A program made the position numbers and the translations under genes. The notes beneath the pieces are model-generated. The model was not told the DNA's origin. It searched no databases and was given only the letters and a program-made list of their open reading frames with translations. Below, in pieces: positions 49,519 through 58,375 of a stretch of 64,000 nt of DNA. Within the stretch, counting starts at the first letter, position 1; each line of letters opens with the position of its first letter. The stretch comes from Candidatus Poribacteria bacterium (GTDB taxonomy: Bacteria; Poribacteria; WGA-4E; WGA-3G), in assembly GCA_003635315.1 (NCBI GenBank), contig PYJD01000026.1, forward strand, positions 1 through 64,000. Direction: 5' to 3'.

Positions 49519-49610
49519 ATATACTATATGCCACAATTTGGATAAATGCCTTGCTTTCAATAAAACTTGTCTTGTGACTTATTGTGCAACTGTATCATTG
49601 ATATTGTAGA

Positions 49611-49725
49611 TAATACCATTTCTAATTGATAAACACTCTTTTTTGTAGCACAAACTTTCAGTTTGTGTCTTCCCTGTTTCATCCTAACAGTTGGTAATGA
49701 GATAATCATAAATAGAAATGGTATA
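49611..49725. repeat. Shell-A repeat element with GTAGcacaaact core
   Basis: taataccatttctaattg ... tttgtagcacaaactttcagtttgtgtc ... aatagaaatggtata. Confidence 0.88.
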
Positions 49726-49778
49726 AACCATACAATAAAATAAATTGGTAATTGATTTCTATCGTTAGGTGTGAATAG

Positions 49779-51692
49779 ATGACTGTAAGAGCCATACTCA
49801 TCGGTTTAGCACTTGTCATCTTACAAACGGCAATCACACCATATAATGACTATTATCTTCAAGGAACAGATATCGCTGGAAATCACTTCCCTTTAGGCGC
49901 GGTATTCACCCTCATATTCCTTACCTTACTTGTCAATCCCATTCTTAAAACTGTTCTACCACGGGCAATCTTGAATCCTAAAGAGCTTATTGTAATTTGG
50001 GTGATGATGGTAGTCAGTTCAGCAATTCCGTCAAAAGGTATGATTGGCTTTCTGCTTCCCTATTTAGCCGCTCCCGTTTATTTCGCCACTCCAGAAAATG
50101 AATGGGCAGAGACCCTTCATTCTCACTACCCAGAATGGCTTATTGTTTGGGATAAACAAGCTGTTACAAATTTCTATGAAGGTGAATCCTCTGTACCCTG
50201 GATTCTTTGGATGAAGCCTATCCTGGTCTGGTCTGCTTTCATATTCTTATTCTATTGTGTGACAATCTGCGTTTCGATTGTCATTCGAAAACAGTGGGTA
50301 GAACGGGAAAGGTATGTTTTTCCACTGGTATCTATCCCTGTAGAGATGGTTCAACAAACATCTAAGAATATAAAGCTAAATGGTTACTTTAGCAAACGTC
50401 TTATCTGGATAGGGTTCGGTATCGCAGCTGTATTTCATATACTTAATGGATTGCACGAATACTTCCCTGCTATACCGTCTATTCCAAATAGATATGACTT
50501 ATATAAACCATTCACCGAACGTCCATGGATTGTAATGAGATGGTGGCCGCAATTCAGATTCTTTCTTTACTTCTCTGTAATAGGAATTACATACTTTCTG
50601 GCAACAGAAATCTCCTTTAGTTGTTGGTTCTTCTTTCTATTCTTTAAGTTGCAGTATATCATCATAAACGCGTTCGCAATACCCATCAGTCCTTGGATTA
50701 GTGCCAGAGGACAAACCATGGCTGCCTATGTAATAATGGTTATCGCCTTTCTCATAAATAGTCGCCCACATATCAAGGATATCATACTGAAATCATTTCA
50801 ATCTAATACCTCTACTTCTATGATTGATGACGCTAATGAAGTACTTCCATATAGAAGTGCATTCTTTGGTGGAATCATAAGTTTTCTACTACTTACTGCT
50901 TTATGCGTTTATGCAGGTATGTCGTTTTGGGTTGCCTGTAGTATCATCATACTCTTCTTAATTGCATCCACAGCACTATCTTGGATGGTAGTAAATGGTG
51001 GTATGCTACTTATACAAGCACCAATGTATCCTGTAGAATACTTTGAAATTATTACTGGTTCAAGAATCATAAATGCCAATAGTTTAGCACTCTTAGGTTT
51101 TCAAAGGGTTATGATGCGGGATTGGGGTGGCATATTGATGCCGAGTGTATTGCATGGGTTCAAAGCTGCAGATCCAGTAGGGTTAAAACGAAAAAGCCTC
51201 TTCTTCGTAATGGCAATATCTATTGTTGTTGCAATCGGGGTTTCCTATGGGGCATCACTACCATTGATCTATGAAATAGGGGGGTTAAATTTACAGCACG
51301 GTCCTTTTGTTGGTGCTCCGAGATACTTAAATCATATGGTATCGCTTATTCAATATCCAAAAGACCCTAAAATTGGAGAAGCATATAGCATGTTATTTGG
51401 AGCGGGTATTACAACCTTTCTATTGATAATGCAACGTCAATTCATGTGGTGGCAAATACACCCAATTGGATATGTCATGGGAGCTGTATATTCCTCATAT
51501 TTCCTATGGTCTTGTATGTTCGTCGGTTGGCTGTTGAAGTATATAATACTCAAAACAGGAGGAATCGGATACTATAGAAGACTTCGTCCGGTATTCATGG
51601 GATTAATTATTGGAGAGTTTGGGATCATTGGAGCATGGATGGTTCTGGGTATTTTTACTGGAGTTAATTATCATAATGCTTTACCGGGATAA
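49779..51692 (+). CDS. Multi-TM membrane protein (DUF6785-like)
   Basis: MTVRAILIGLALVILQTAITPYNDYYLQGTDIAGNHFPLGAVFTLIFLTLLVNP...LNPKELIVIWVMMVVSSAIPSKGMIGFLLP; many TM segments. Confidence 0.7.
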   Translation: MTVRAILIGLALVILQTAITPYNDYYLQGTDIAGNHFPLGAVFTLIFLTLLVNPILKTVLPRAILNPKELIVIWVMMVVSSAIPSKGMIGFLLPYLAAPVYFATPENEWAETLHSHYPEWLIVWDKQAVTNFYEGESSVPWILWMKPILVWSAFIFLFYCVTICVSIVIRKQWVERERYVFPLVSIPVEMVQQTSKNIKLNGYFSKRLIWIGFGIAAVFHILNGLHEYFPAIPSIPNRYDLYKPFTERPWIVMRWWPQFRFFLYFSVIGITYFLATEISFSCWFFFLFFKLQYIIINAFAIPISPWISARGQTMAAYVIMVIAFLINSRPHIKDIILKSFQSNTSTSMIDDANEVLPYRSAFFGGIISFLLLTALCVYAGMSFWVACSIIILFLIASTALSWMVVNGGMLLIQAPMYPVEYFEIITGSRIINANSLALLGFQRVMMRDWGGILMPSVLHGFKAADPVGLKRKSLFFVMAISIVVAIGVSYGASLPLIYEIGGLNLQHGPFVGAPRYLNHMVSLIQYPKDPKIGEAYSMLFGAGITTFLLIMQRQFMWWQIHPIGYVMGAVYSSYFLWSCMFVGWLLKYIILKTGGIGYYRRLRPVFMGLIIGEFGIIGAWMVLGIFTGVNYHNALPG

Positions 51693-51754
51693 CGCTACAT
51701 TGTATCCAATTTCTCAAATATGGTAGATTATATAATTAATTCCACATACTGTCT

Positions 51755-51820
51755 TGTAGGAGGGAATTCCGATTCCCGATTATCAAAGGGTTTGATCGCG
51801 ATTCTGAGATCGCTCCTACA
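51755..51820. repeat. Composite REP-like palindrome, opposite orientation to 44675-44738
   Basis: tgtaggagggaattccgattcccgattatcaaagggtttgatcgcgattctgagatcgctcctaca; closely matches the reverse complement of 44675-44738. Confidence 0.85.
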
Positions 51821-51994
51821 AGTAAGGTGTGTAATTATGTCAATATTTCACCATAGAAGGATATTTCCTCGCAATGTTTCTATACTACGACTGAATCAGT
51901 TGGTATATATTATAGTGATCATGTTATACTTCCTAAAATTACCAATACAGAATTTAATATGCATTTCAAAAATTAAATCTACATAATATCTCGT

Positions 51995-52221
51995 TATACC
52001 ATTTCTAAATGAATAATTCTCTTTTTTGTAGCATAAACTGTCAGTTTGTGCCACAATTTCTAAATGAATAATTCTCTTTTTTGTAGCATAAACTGTCAGT
52101 TTGTGCCACAATTTCTAAATGAATAATTCTCTTTTTTGTAGCATAAACTGTCAGTTTGTGCCACATTCCGCTTTATCTCTAACAATAGGCATTATGACAA
52201 AAATCAAAAGAAATGGTATTA
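51995..52221. repeat. Shell-A repeat element with internal triplication
   Basis: Opens tataccatttctaaatg, closes aaaagaaatggtatta; three GTAGcataaactgtcagtttgtgc cores. Confidence 0.88.
52001..52165. repeat. Perfect 55-bp x3 tandem repeat
   Basis: atttctaaatgaataattctcttttttgtagcataaactgtcagtttgtgccaca at 52001, 52056, 52111. Confidence 0.95.
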
Positions 52222-52270
52222 TCTTGCGAAAGCCCGTTATAATTACTTATCATTACCTTGGATAGATAAA

Positions 52271-52930
52271 ATGCGAGCAAAAAAGAAATCCAAATCTAAA
52301 AAACTGACCTTAAAATACTTGGAAGTAGAAGAGATCACAATTCTTGGCTCAGAGAATATACCAGATACCGCATTCCGTGCAGCCAAACAGATTATACTAA
52401 AGATAACTTCTAAACATCCAGAAATCCGGAAATATCTATCAGGATATGAATGCGTGCTTGTTTCACCGGAAGAATGTGTCCAGTCATCTGTTAGATGGAA
52501 GAAAGATCACCTCAAATCCTTAGCAGGTTTGGCTATTAGACCAAGAAACGATTTGGGTTTCCCCGGACGGTTAGCTGCTTCTATACAATGGCGGAAAAAG
52601 CCAAGTATGCGGGTATTTATTCATGAGTTTGGGCACGCAATCGGTTTTGTCATAGCAAAGTTAGATCCTCATTATGAGATATTATTAAAACAATCATTTA
52701 GGAAAGCAATGGATTTGGGTTTATGGCAAAACGAACGTTTTATTAAGAAAATTGGTAAACCTGGTCATGATCCTGTAGCGGAGTATTGGGCTGAAGGGGT
52801 TCGATGGTGGTACACTTGGGGGAAAGGACAAAAATTCAAATCCAGAGATGAGTTTATTCAGTATGATCCAGGATTAACCCATTTGTTAGATCGTTGGTTA
52901 TCGGATGAGGAGATCCCTCTAACTTACTAA
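52271..52930 (+). CDS. Putative zinc metallopeptidase-like protein (HExxH)
   Basis: MRVFIHEFGHAIGFVIAKLD contains HEFGH; downstream DPVAEYWAEGVRWWYTWGKG could supply a third ligand Glu. Confidence 0.55.
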   Translation: MRAKKKSKSKKLTLKYLEVEEITILGSENIPDTAFRAAKQIILKITSKHPEIRKYLSGYECVLVSPEECVQSSVRWKKDHLKSLAGLAIRPRNDLGFPGRLAASIQWRKKPSMRVFIHEFGHAIGFVIAKLDPHYEILLKQSFRKAMDLGLWQNERFIKKIGKPGHDPVAEYWAEGVRWWYTWGKGQKFKSRDEFIQYDPGLTHLLDRWLSDEEIPLTY

Positions 52931-53057
52931 TGCAGAATTGGTCAAGACTATCATTCCATCTAATGTTTTCGCTACACCCCTTTCATCTAACCGTTGATTG
53001 CTAATTATACATAGATGTGATATACTTTTTCCATAATTTAAAAAGGAATTAATGTAA

Positions 53058-53978
53058 ATGAATACAGATAATGACAGAGATGTTCAGCAAAAGGACTTAC
53101 CTGAAGGTGCAAATTACCGACTTGGGAAGAGTAGTATTACTGGTAATGTGGTTTTTTCTCCAGATGGTACACAACTGTCAGTTTGTGGGGATATAGGAAC
53201 TTGGATATATGACGCACAAAGTGGAGATGAGGTTAGCCTTCTCGCTGGACATAGAGAGTATGCATGGAGTGTTGCATATTCTCCTGATGGACGAACTGTA
53301 GCAACTGGAACATACGAAGAGTTATGGTTATGGGATAGTTCTACAGGACTCCCAAAAACTACACTAAAAGAACATACTGACCATGTACGATCACTTGCCT
53401 ATTCACCAGATGGTTCTACCATTGCAAGTGGTGGAGCTGACAATCTAATCATTCTATGGGATGCTGAAGAAGAATCGGTAAAATCAACCTTAAAAGGACA
53501 CTCTGGATCAGTAAGGAGCATTACCTATTCTCCTGATGGGAGTAATATTGCAAGCGCGAGTTCGGACGAATCTGTTATTATATGGCAAGCAGCATCAGGA
53601 AAATCTAAAGTGAATCTCAAAGGGCATACACACGTAGTGAATTCTGTGGCATATTCTCCTGATGGCGAAACGATTGTTACAGGAAGTTCAGATGGAACTG
53701 TCCGTTTATGGGATGCCTTCACAGGACAACGTAAGAGTACATTAGCAGATTATAAGTTCTATATATGGTGTGTTACATATTCTCCTGATGGAAACACAAT
53801 TGCAGTGGGTGGCAGAGATGGGGCTGTCCGTTTAATTAATCCTTCTTCTGGTGAATCAAAATCTGAACTTAAGGGACATATAGGTTCAGTGAGAAGTATT
53901 GCTTTCTCTCCTGACGGAAACTCATTGGCAAGTGGTAGTGAAGACCATTCTGTACTTTTGTGGGATCTGAGTGAGTAA
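53058..53978 (+). CDS. Cytoplasmic WD40 repeat protein, paralog of the 11-24 kb cluster
   Basis: No signal peptide or TM; VQQKDLPEGANYRLGKSSITGNVVFSPDGTQLSVCGDIGTWIYDA; WD40 blades. Confidence 0.93.
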   Translation: MNTDNDRDVQQKDLPEGANYRLGKSSITGNVVFSPDGTQLSVCGDIGTWIYDAQSGDEVSLLAGHREYAWSVAYSPDGRTVATGTYEELWLWDSSTGLPKTTLKEHTDHVRSLAYSPDGSTIASGGADNLIILWDAEEESVKSTLKGHSGSVRSITYSPDGSNIASASSDESVIIWQAASGKSKVNLKGHTHVVNSVAYSPDGETIVTGSSDGTVRLWDAFTGQRKSTLADYKFYIWCVTYSPDGNTIAVGGRDGAVRLINPSSGESKSELKGHIGSVRSIAFSPDGNSLASGSEDHSVLLWDLSE

Positions 53979-54022
53979 ATTATTAAGGAAGTAAAATATT
54001 CTAATTGATGGTGGGAGATGAC

Positions 54023-54772
54023 ATGATGCAAAATACAATACAGGCAGTACCGTCAATTTTCTATCCTGAATCAGATGGGAAACCTATGGCAGAAACAGAA
54101 GTACATCGTGACTTGATGATTGACTTTATACAAATCCTTAAACATTATTACAAAGACCGTGAGGATGTCTGTATTTCTGGCAATATGTTTATGTATTATG
54201 AAGAAGGAGACGCAACCAAGTCTGTTGCACCAGATGTTTTCGTTGCTTTCGGCGTAGCGAAAAAACAACGGAGAACATACTTAACTTGGGAGGAAGGACG
54301 GACACCAAATTTCGTGTTAGAGATAGCAAGCCCGAGTACTTTTAAGGATGACATCGAAAAAAAGAAAGAACTCTACGCTTCTGTGCTTGAAGTGAAGGAG
54401 TATTTTATCTATGACCCACTGGGGGAAATCGTTCCCAGTTTTATTGGATTTCGTTTGAATGATGGTGTTTATGAAGAGATTGATTTTGTAAATGACCGAT
54501 TGCCATCATTTGAATTAGGATTGGAGTTAGGAGAACATCAAGGTATATTAAAATTATATGATCCCACTACTTCAGACTGGTTACAGACACTACCAGAAAG
54601 AGCAGAAACTGCTGAAGAAAGAGCAGAAACTGCTGAAGAAAGAGCAGAAACTGCTGAAGAAAGAGCTGAAACCGCTGAAGAAAGAGCTGAAACCGCTGAA
54701 GAAAGAGCTGAAACCGCTGAAGCTGAATTAGAAAAGGTTTTAGAAGAAATTAAACGTCTTCGTAGAAAATAA
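54023..54772 (+). CDS. Uma2 family (PD-(D/E)XK-like) protein with heptad-repeat C-terminus
   Basis: EVHRDLMIDFIQILKHYYKDREDVCISGNMFMYYEEGDATKSVAPDVFVAFGV, PNFVLEIASPSTFKDDIEKKKELYASVLEVKEYFIYDP typical of Uma2; C-terminal RAETAEE repeats. Confidence 0.92.
   Translation: MMQNTIQAVPSIFYPESDGKPMAETEVHRDLMIDFIQILKHYYKDREDVCISGNMFMYYEEGDATKSVAPDVFVAFGVAKKQRRTYLTWEEGRTPNFVLEIASPSTFKDDIEKKKELYASVLEVKEYFIYDPLGEIVPSFIGFRLNDGVYEEIDFVNDRLPSFELGLELGEHQGILKLYDPTTSDWLQTLPERAETAEERAETAEERAETAEERAETAEERAETAEERAETAEAELEKVLEEIKRLRRK
54599..54724 (+). repeat. 21-bp x6 in-frame tandem repeat encoding RAETAEE
   Basis: AGAGCAGAAACTGCTGAAGAA x3 followed by AGAGCTGAAACCGCTGAAGAA-type x3 (last unit AEA). Confidence 0.95.
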
Positions 54773-54817
54773 ATATGAATTTAATCAACAAGTATATTGC
54801 CAAATTCTCAATTTCGG

Positions 54818-56515
54818 CTACACTTGCATTACCACAGGAAGAACTAAAGGGCTTCGTTGCATCTGTTGGGTGAAAAATCTACGGAGAGCAGTTCGAATTT
54901 CATCCTGTATGGTTTCTGTTTCGTGTTTTTGCTCATCACTAAGGTTTTCAATCACCCTTCGCGTTATTACTTTTGCTTCTTCCATAAGCTCTTCAGATTC
55001 CTCCATATAAACAAAACCACGAGAAACAATTTCAGGTTCGGTCGCTATCGCACCACCATCACTATGCATGACGATTATCGGTATAACCATACCATCTTGG
55101 GACAATTGAATTCTATCCCGTAATACGATATCTTCAAGACCAATTTCCGGTTTCCCATCCACCAATACTCTCCCTGATCGTCCCTCTCGTTCATACACTT
55201 CACATGAATTTGGTGTGAGTTGTATAAGTTCCCCATCTTCTGCAACCCTAATATTGTCTGTCTTTATTCCAACAGATTCAGCTAATTCGGCATGACGAAT
55301 CAAATTTTGATATTCACCGTGAATGGGAACGAAAAACTTGGGTTGTAGCAGATTCATCATCAGTTTTAGATCTTCACATGCCCCATGACCAGAAACATGT
55401 ACATTCGCATTCTTCTCATGGTAGATATTAGCACCACGCCTAAGCAGATGATTCATTACATTTCCAACCGATCTCTCATTGCCAGGAATTAACCGGGCTG
55501 AAATAACCACAGTATCATTCGGTTCTATCTTCAAGAAAGGATGGTTATCAAGCGCAATTAATGCTAATGCTGATCTCGGTTCACCTTGACTCCCAGTTGT
55601 AAATACCACAACCTCATCTGGTTGGAACATTGTTGCTTCACGCGCATCAATCAGAAAGTCCGGATTTATATCAAGATAACCAAGATCCATTGCTGTGCGG
55701 ACATTATTCGTTAAAGAACGACCTGTAACTGCCACAAGACGCCGATGCTTTTCCGCTAAATCAACAAACTGTTGAATTCTGTGAAGACTTGAGGAGAAAG
55801 TACAGAGAAATAATTGTTGTTCTGTATTTTGAAATATATTATCTACAGAATCGTATATGCTACGTTCCGATGGTGTTTGACCAGGCCAGTTCGCATTTGT
55901 GCTATCTGAAAGAAGTAGCAGGACGCCTTCAGCACCTAACCGGGCAAGGGTTTGGATATCGGAAAGTTTACCATCAACTGGTGTTGCGTCAAATTTGAAG
56001 TCTCCTGTATGGACAATTATACCCGCAGGAGTGTCAAGTGCTATTGCTACGGCATCTGGTATACTGTGGGTAACATAAATGAATTCAGCAGAGAAATCTC
56101 CTAAGTCTATCTGATCACCCGGTTCGATTACATTCAATTGTGCTTCTGCCAAAACTCCATATTCTCTTAACCGACCTGTCGCTATGGATAGTGTTAACTG
56201 TGTGCCATAAACAGGAGCATTAATCTGTTGAAGAACATACGATAAAGCACCAATATGATCCTCGTGACCATGAGTTAGAAGTATACCACGAACTTTTTCT
56301 TGTCTTTCTACAAGATAGTGAATATCTGGGAAAATCAGATCTACACCCGGCATATCAGTACTCGGTAACATGAAACCTGTGTCAATGACAAGAATGTCAT
56401 TTTCCGTCTCATACACCATCATGTTTAACCCAAATTCTCCTAATCCACCTAATGGAATAATGGAGACATTTTCGTTAGATATATACGCAATGTCTTGTGT
56501 CATATTTATTACCAT
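54818..56515 (-). CDS. rnj: Ribonuclease J (beta-CASP metallo-beta-lactamase)
   Basis: VSIIPLGGLGEFGLNMMVYE, GILLTHGHEDHIGALSYVLQ, TGSQGEPRSALALIA, HVSGHGACEDLKLMMNLLQPKFFVPIHGEYQ. Confidence 0.96.
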   Translation of the reverse strand: MVINMTQDIAYISNENVSIIPLGGLGEFGLNMMVYETENDILVIDTGFMLPSTDMPGVDLIFPDIHYLVERQEKVRGILLTHGHEDHIGALSYVLQQINAPVYGTQLTLSIATGRLREYGVLAEAQLNVIEPGDQIDLGDFSAEFIYVTHSIPDAVAIALDTPAGIIVHTGDFKFDATPVDGKLSDIQTLARLGAEGVLLLLSDSTNANWPGQTPSERSIYDSVDNIFQNTEQQLFLCTFSSSLHRIQQFVDLAEKHRRLVAVTGRSLTNNVRTAMDLGYLDINPDFLIDAREATMFQPDEVVVFTTGSQGEPRSALALIALDNHPFLKIEPNDTVVISARLIPGNERSVGNVMNHLLRRGANIYHEKNANVHVSGHGACEDLKLMMNLLQPKFFVPIHGEYQNLIRHAELAESVGIKTDNIRVAEDGELIQLTPNSCEVYEREGRSGRVLVDGKPEIGLEDIVLRDRIQLSQDGMVIPIIVMHSDGGAIATEPEIVSRGFVYMEESEELMEEAKVITRRVIENLSDEQKHETETIQDEIRTALRRFFTQQMQRSPLVLPVVMQV

Positions 56516-56959
56516 TATCCACGACAGAAAATCTGCGACAATGGTTCAATTCCTCAATCCTTACTGTTACCAGAATTAATAAATGATAGCAGATATGCCG
56601 TTAAGATTCCAGTGAAAACAGTAATGAATTAGAGGCATTCAATTGTACGTTTTACGTATGCACATATAGTGAATCAACACTATATACCTTCTACCATTTG
56701 ACGGACTAAAGCAGAAACAGGTATGTAGTCCGAATCTAAGGTAATAGGTAGTCTTTCGTTCCTCAATCCAACCTACAAATTTGTATTGTATAATACCATT
56801 TCTAATTGATCCCCAGTTATGGAAAAAACGCGTTTGTAGTCGCGTAATTCAACATCACTTTTACATTTTTCAAGTCTGTTTGAACCGATAATTTACAATG
56901 AAGGTTCATTTTTTAAAAATGTCATTACGAACAAATTACAAATTCATTGGTCACATTGA

Positions 56960-57556
56960 TTGAAAGAATTCTACAGAAAATTAAGGAGAATTGTTTTGAG
57001 AAGATCACAAGAAAACAGACCAAGAGAAGAATTTCCAGGACCACATCCACATAGGCAGACGAAAAGACAAGGTAGGAGACGTCACCATTCACCAGAAGGA
57101 GACCCTCAGCATCATCCACAGGTCCGACAAAATCGCAGAAGAAACCCAAATCAAAGACATAGAAACCGAGAAAATTTCTCACAAAGAGGTAGGAGACAAC
57201 ACTTTCGGAATAGAAGAGGAAATCGTTGGAGACCTGCTGCTGATTTTACTGGATTTGATGATAGGTTTGAGATCTTGGTAGAACTACCAGGTGTTGAAGA
57301 AAAGGATATTTCTGTTTCTGTCGTAGATAAGATGTTGTTAGTAAAAGGAAAAAAGCAACGAAAGAATTCTGATGAAAAACAAAATTTCAGCAGATCAGAA
57401 CTGAATTATGGAAGATTTCATCGTGCTTTTCCTCTTCTACCGATGGTAAAACATGAAGATATTAAGGTAGATTTTAAAGATGGTATTCTAACGATAGCGA
57501 TTCCAAAGAAAGAAGAAGCAAAACCAAAAGAAATACCTATCAATACGGAGACATAA
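56960..57556 (+). CDS. Hsp20/alpha-crystallin protein with Arg/His/Gln-rich N-terminal extension
   Basis: ACD: FDDRFEILVELPGVEEKDISVSVVDKMLLVKGKK...FHRAFPLLPMVKHEDIKVDFKDGILTIAIPKKEEAKPKEIPI. N-term: RRSQENRPREEFPGPHPHRQTKRQGRRRHHSPEGDPQHHPQVRQNRRRNPNQRHRNRENFSQRGRRQHFRNRRGNRWRP. Exact start uncertain (TTG). Confidence 0.88.
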   Translation: MKEFYRKLRRIVLRRSQENRPREEFPGPHPHRQTKRQGRRRHHSPEGDPQHHPQVRQNRRRNPNQRHRNRENFSQRGRRQHFRNRRGNRWRPAADFTGFDDRFEILVELPGVEEKDISVSVVDKMLLVKGKKQRKNSDEKQNFSRSELNYGRFHRAFPLLPMVKHEDIKVDFKDGILTIAIPKKEEAKPKEIPINTET

Positions 57557-57573
57557 ATCTAACTTTATTGTAA

Positions 57574-57595
57574 GGATGGGGCTATAAACCCATCC
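57574..57595. terminator. Hairpin between convergent Hsp20 and aquaporin genes
   Basis: GGATGGG (57574-57580) / CCCATCC (57589-57595), loop gctataaa; no strong T-run. Confidence 0.5.
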
Positions 57596-57605
57596 ACACA
57601 ACCTC

Positions 57606-58298
57606 TCAAATACCCTTATCTTCTACCATCCCAAGATACAGGAATGCAGCAAGTACTGCCCCAACACACGGTCCAACAAAATAGAGCCATAAATCTGCAT
57701 AATTACCCGATGCGATTGCTGGTCCCAATGTCCGTGCAGGATTAAAGGATGCTCGTGTCAATGGTCCACCCATCAAGATGCAGGCTATCAATGTCAACCC
57801 GATAGCAATTCCAGCGAAATTTCCTGCTTTTCCACTGACTGCAGTATTGAAAATCGTAGTTACAAGAAAGAATGTTAGTATGATTTCAACAAACAGACCT
57901 TGGGTTACGGATACATTCTCCGCCAATATAGTAACTCCTAAATCCCCATCGACAGGTAGTAATCCTTTTAGCATCAATGCCGCCGCAATTCCACCTGCAA
58001 ACTGAACAATCCAATATCCTATAGCAGTTACTAAATCTATCTCACCAGCAACCAAAAGACCCAGAGTCACTGCAGGATTAATATGCGTCCCAGAGATATG
58101 TCCATAAGCATAAACAAAAGCAATGACCACAAACCCGTGAGCAAGCGCTACACCTAATAAATTCTCAAGTGCATAAGAGTGTCCATCTAAATTATTACCT
58201 GTGATTGCTAAAGCACCCGCACCGATAAAGATCAATGCAAAAGTGCCGATAAACTCTGCAACATATTGCCTGTATTCATTGAATTCCATCTCTGTCAA
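57606..58298 (-). CDS. MIP family channel (aquaporin)
   Basis: GHISGTHINPAVTLGLLVAG and GPLTRASFNPARTLGPAIASG (two NPA boxes), six TM pattern. Confidence 0.96.
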   Translation of the reverse strand: MTEMEFNEYRQYVAEFIGTFALIFIGAGALAITGNNLDGHSYALENLLGVALAHGFVVIAFVYAYGHISGTHINPAVTLGLLVAGEIDLVTAIGYWIVQFAGGIAAALMLKGLLPVDGDLGVTILAENVSVTQGLFVEIILTFFLVTTIFNTAVSGKAGNFAGIAIGLTLIACILMGGPLTRASFNPARTLGPAIASGNYADLWLYFVGPCVGAVLAAFLYLGMVEDKGI

Positions 58299-58375
58299 TA
58301 ATTAACCAGAAAACCCTTAGGTGAAATCCGCGCAATTCGCGATTTAGAAAACATTTATCCTTATTTTAGTATGTC

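Noticed and set aside
51896-52111. Minus-strand ORF MWHKLTVYATKKRIIHLEIVAQTDSLCYKKENYSF
   Set aside because: Translation of the 55-bp tandem repeat element, not a gene.
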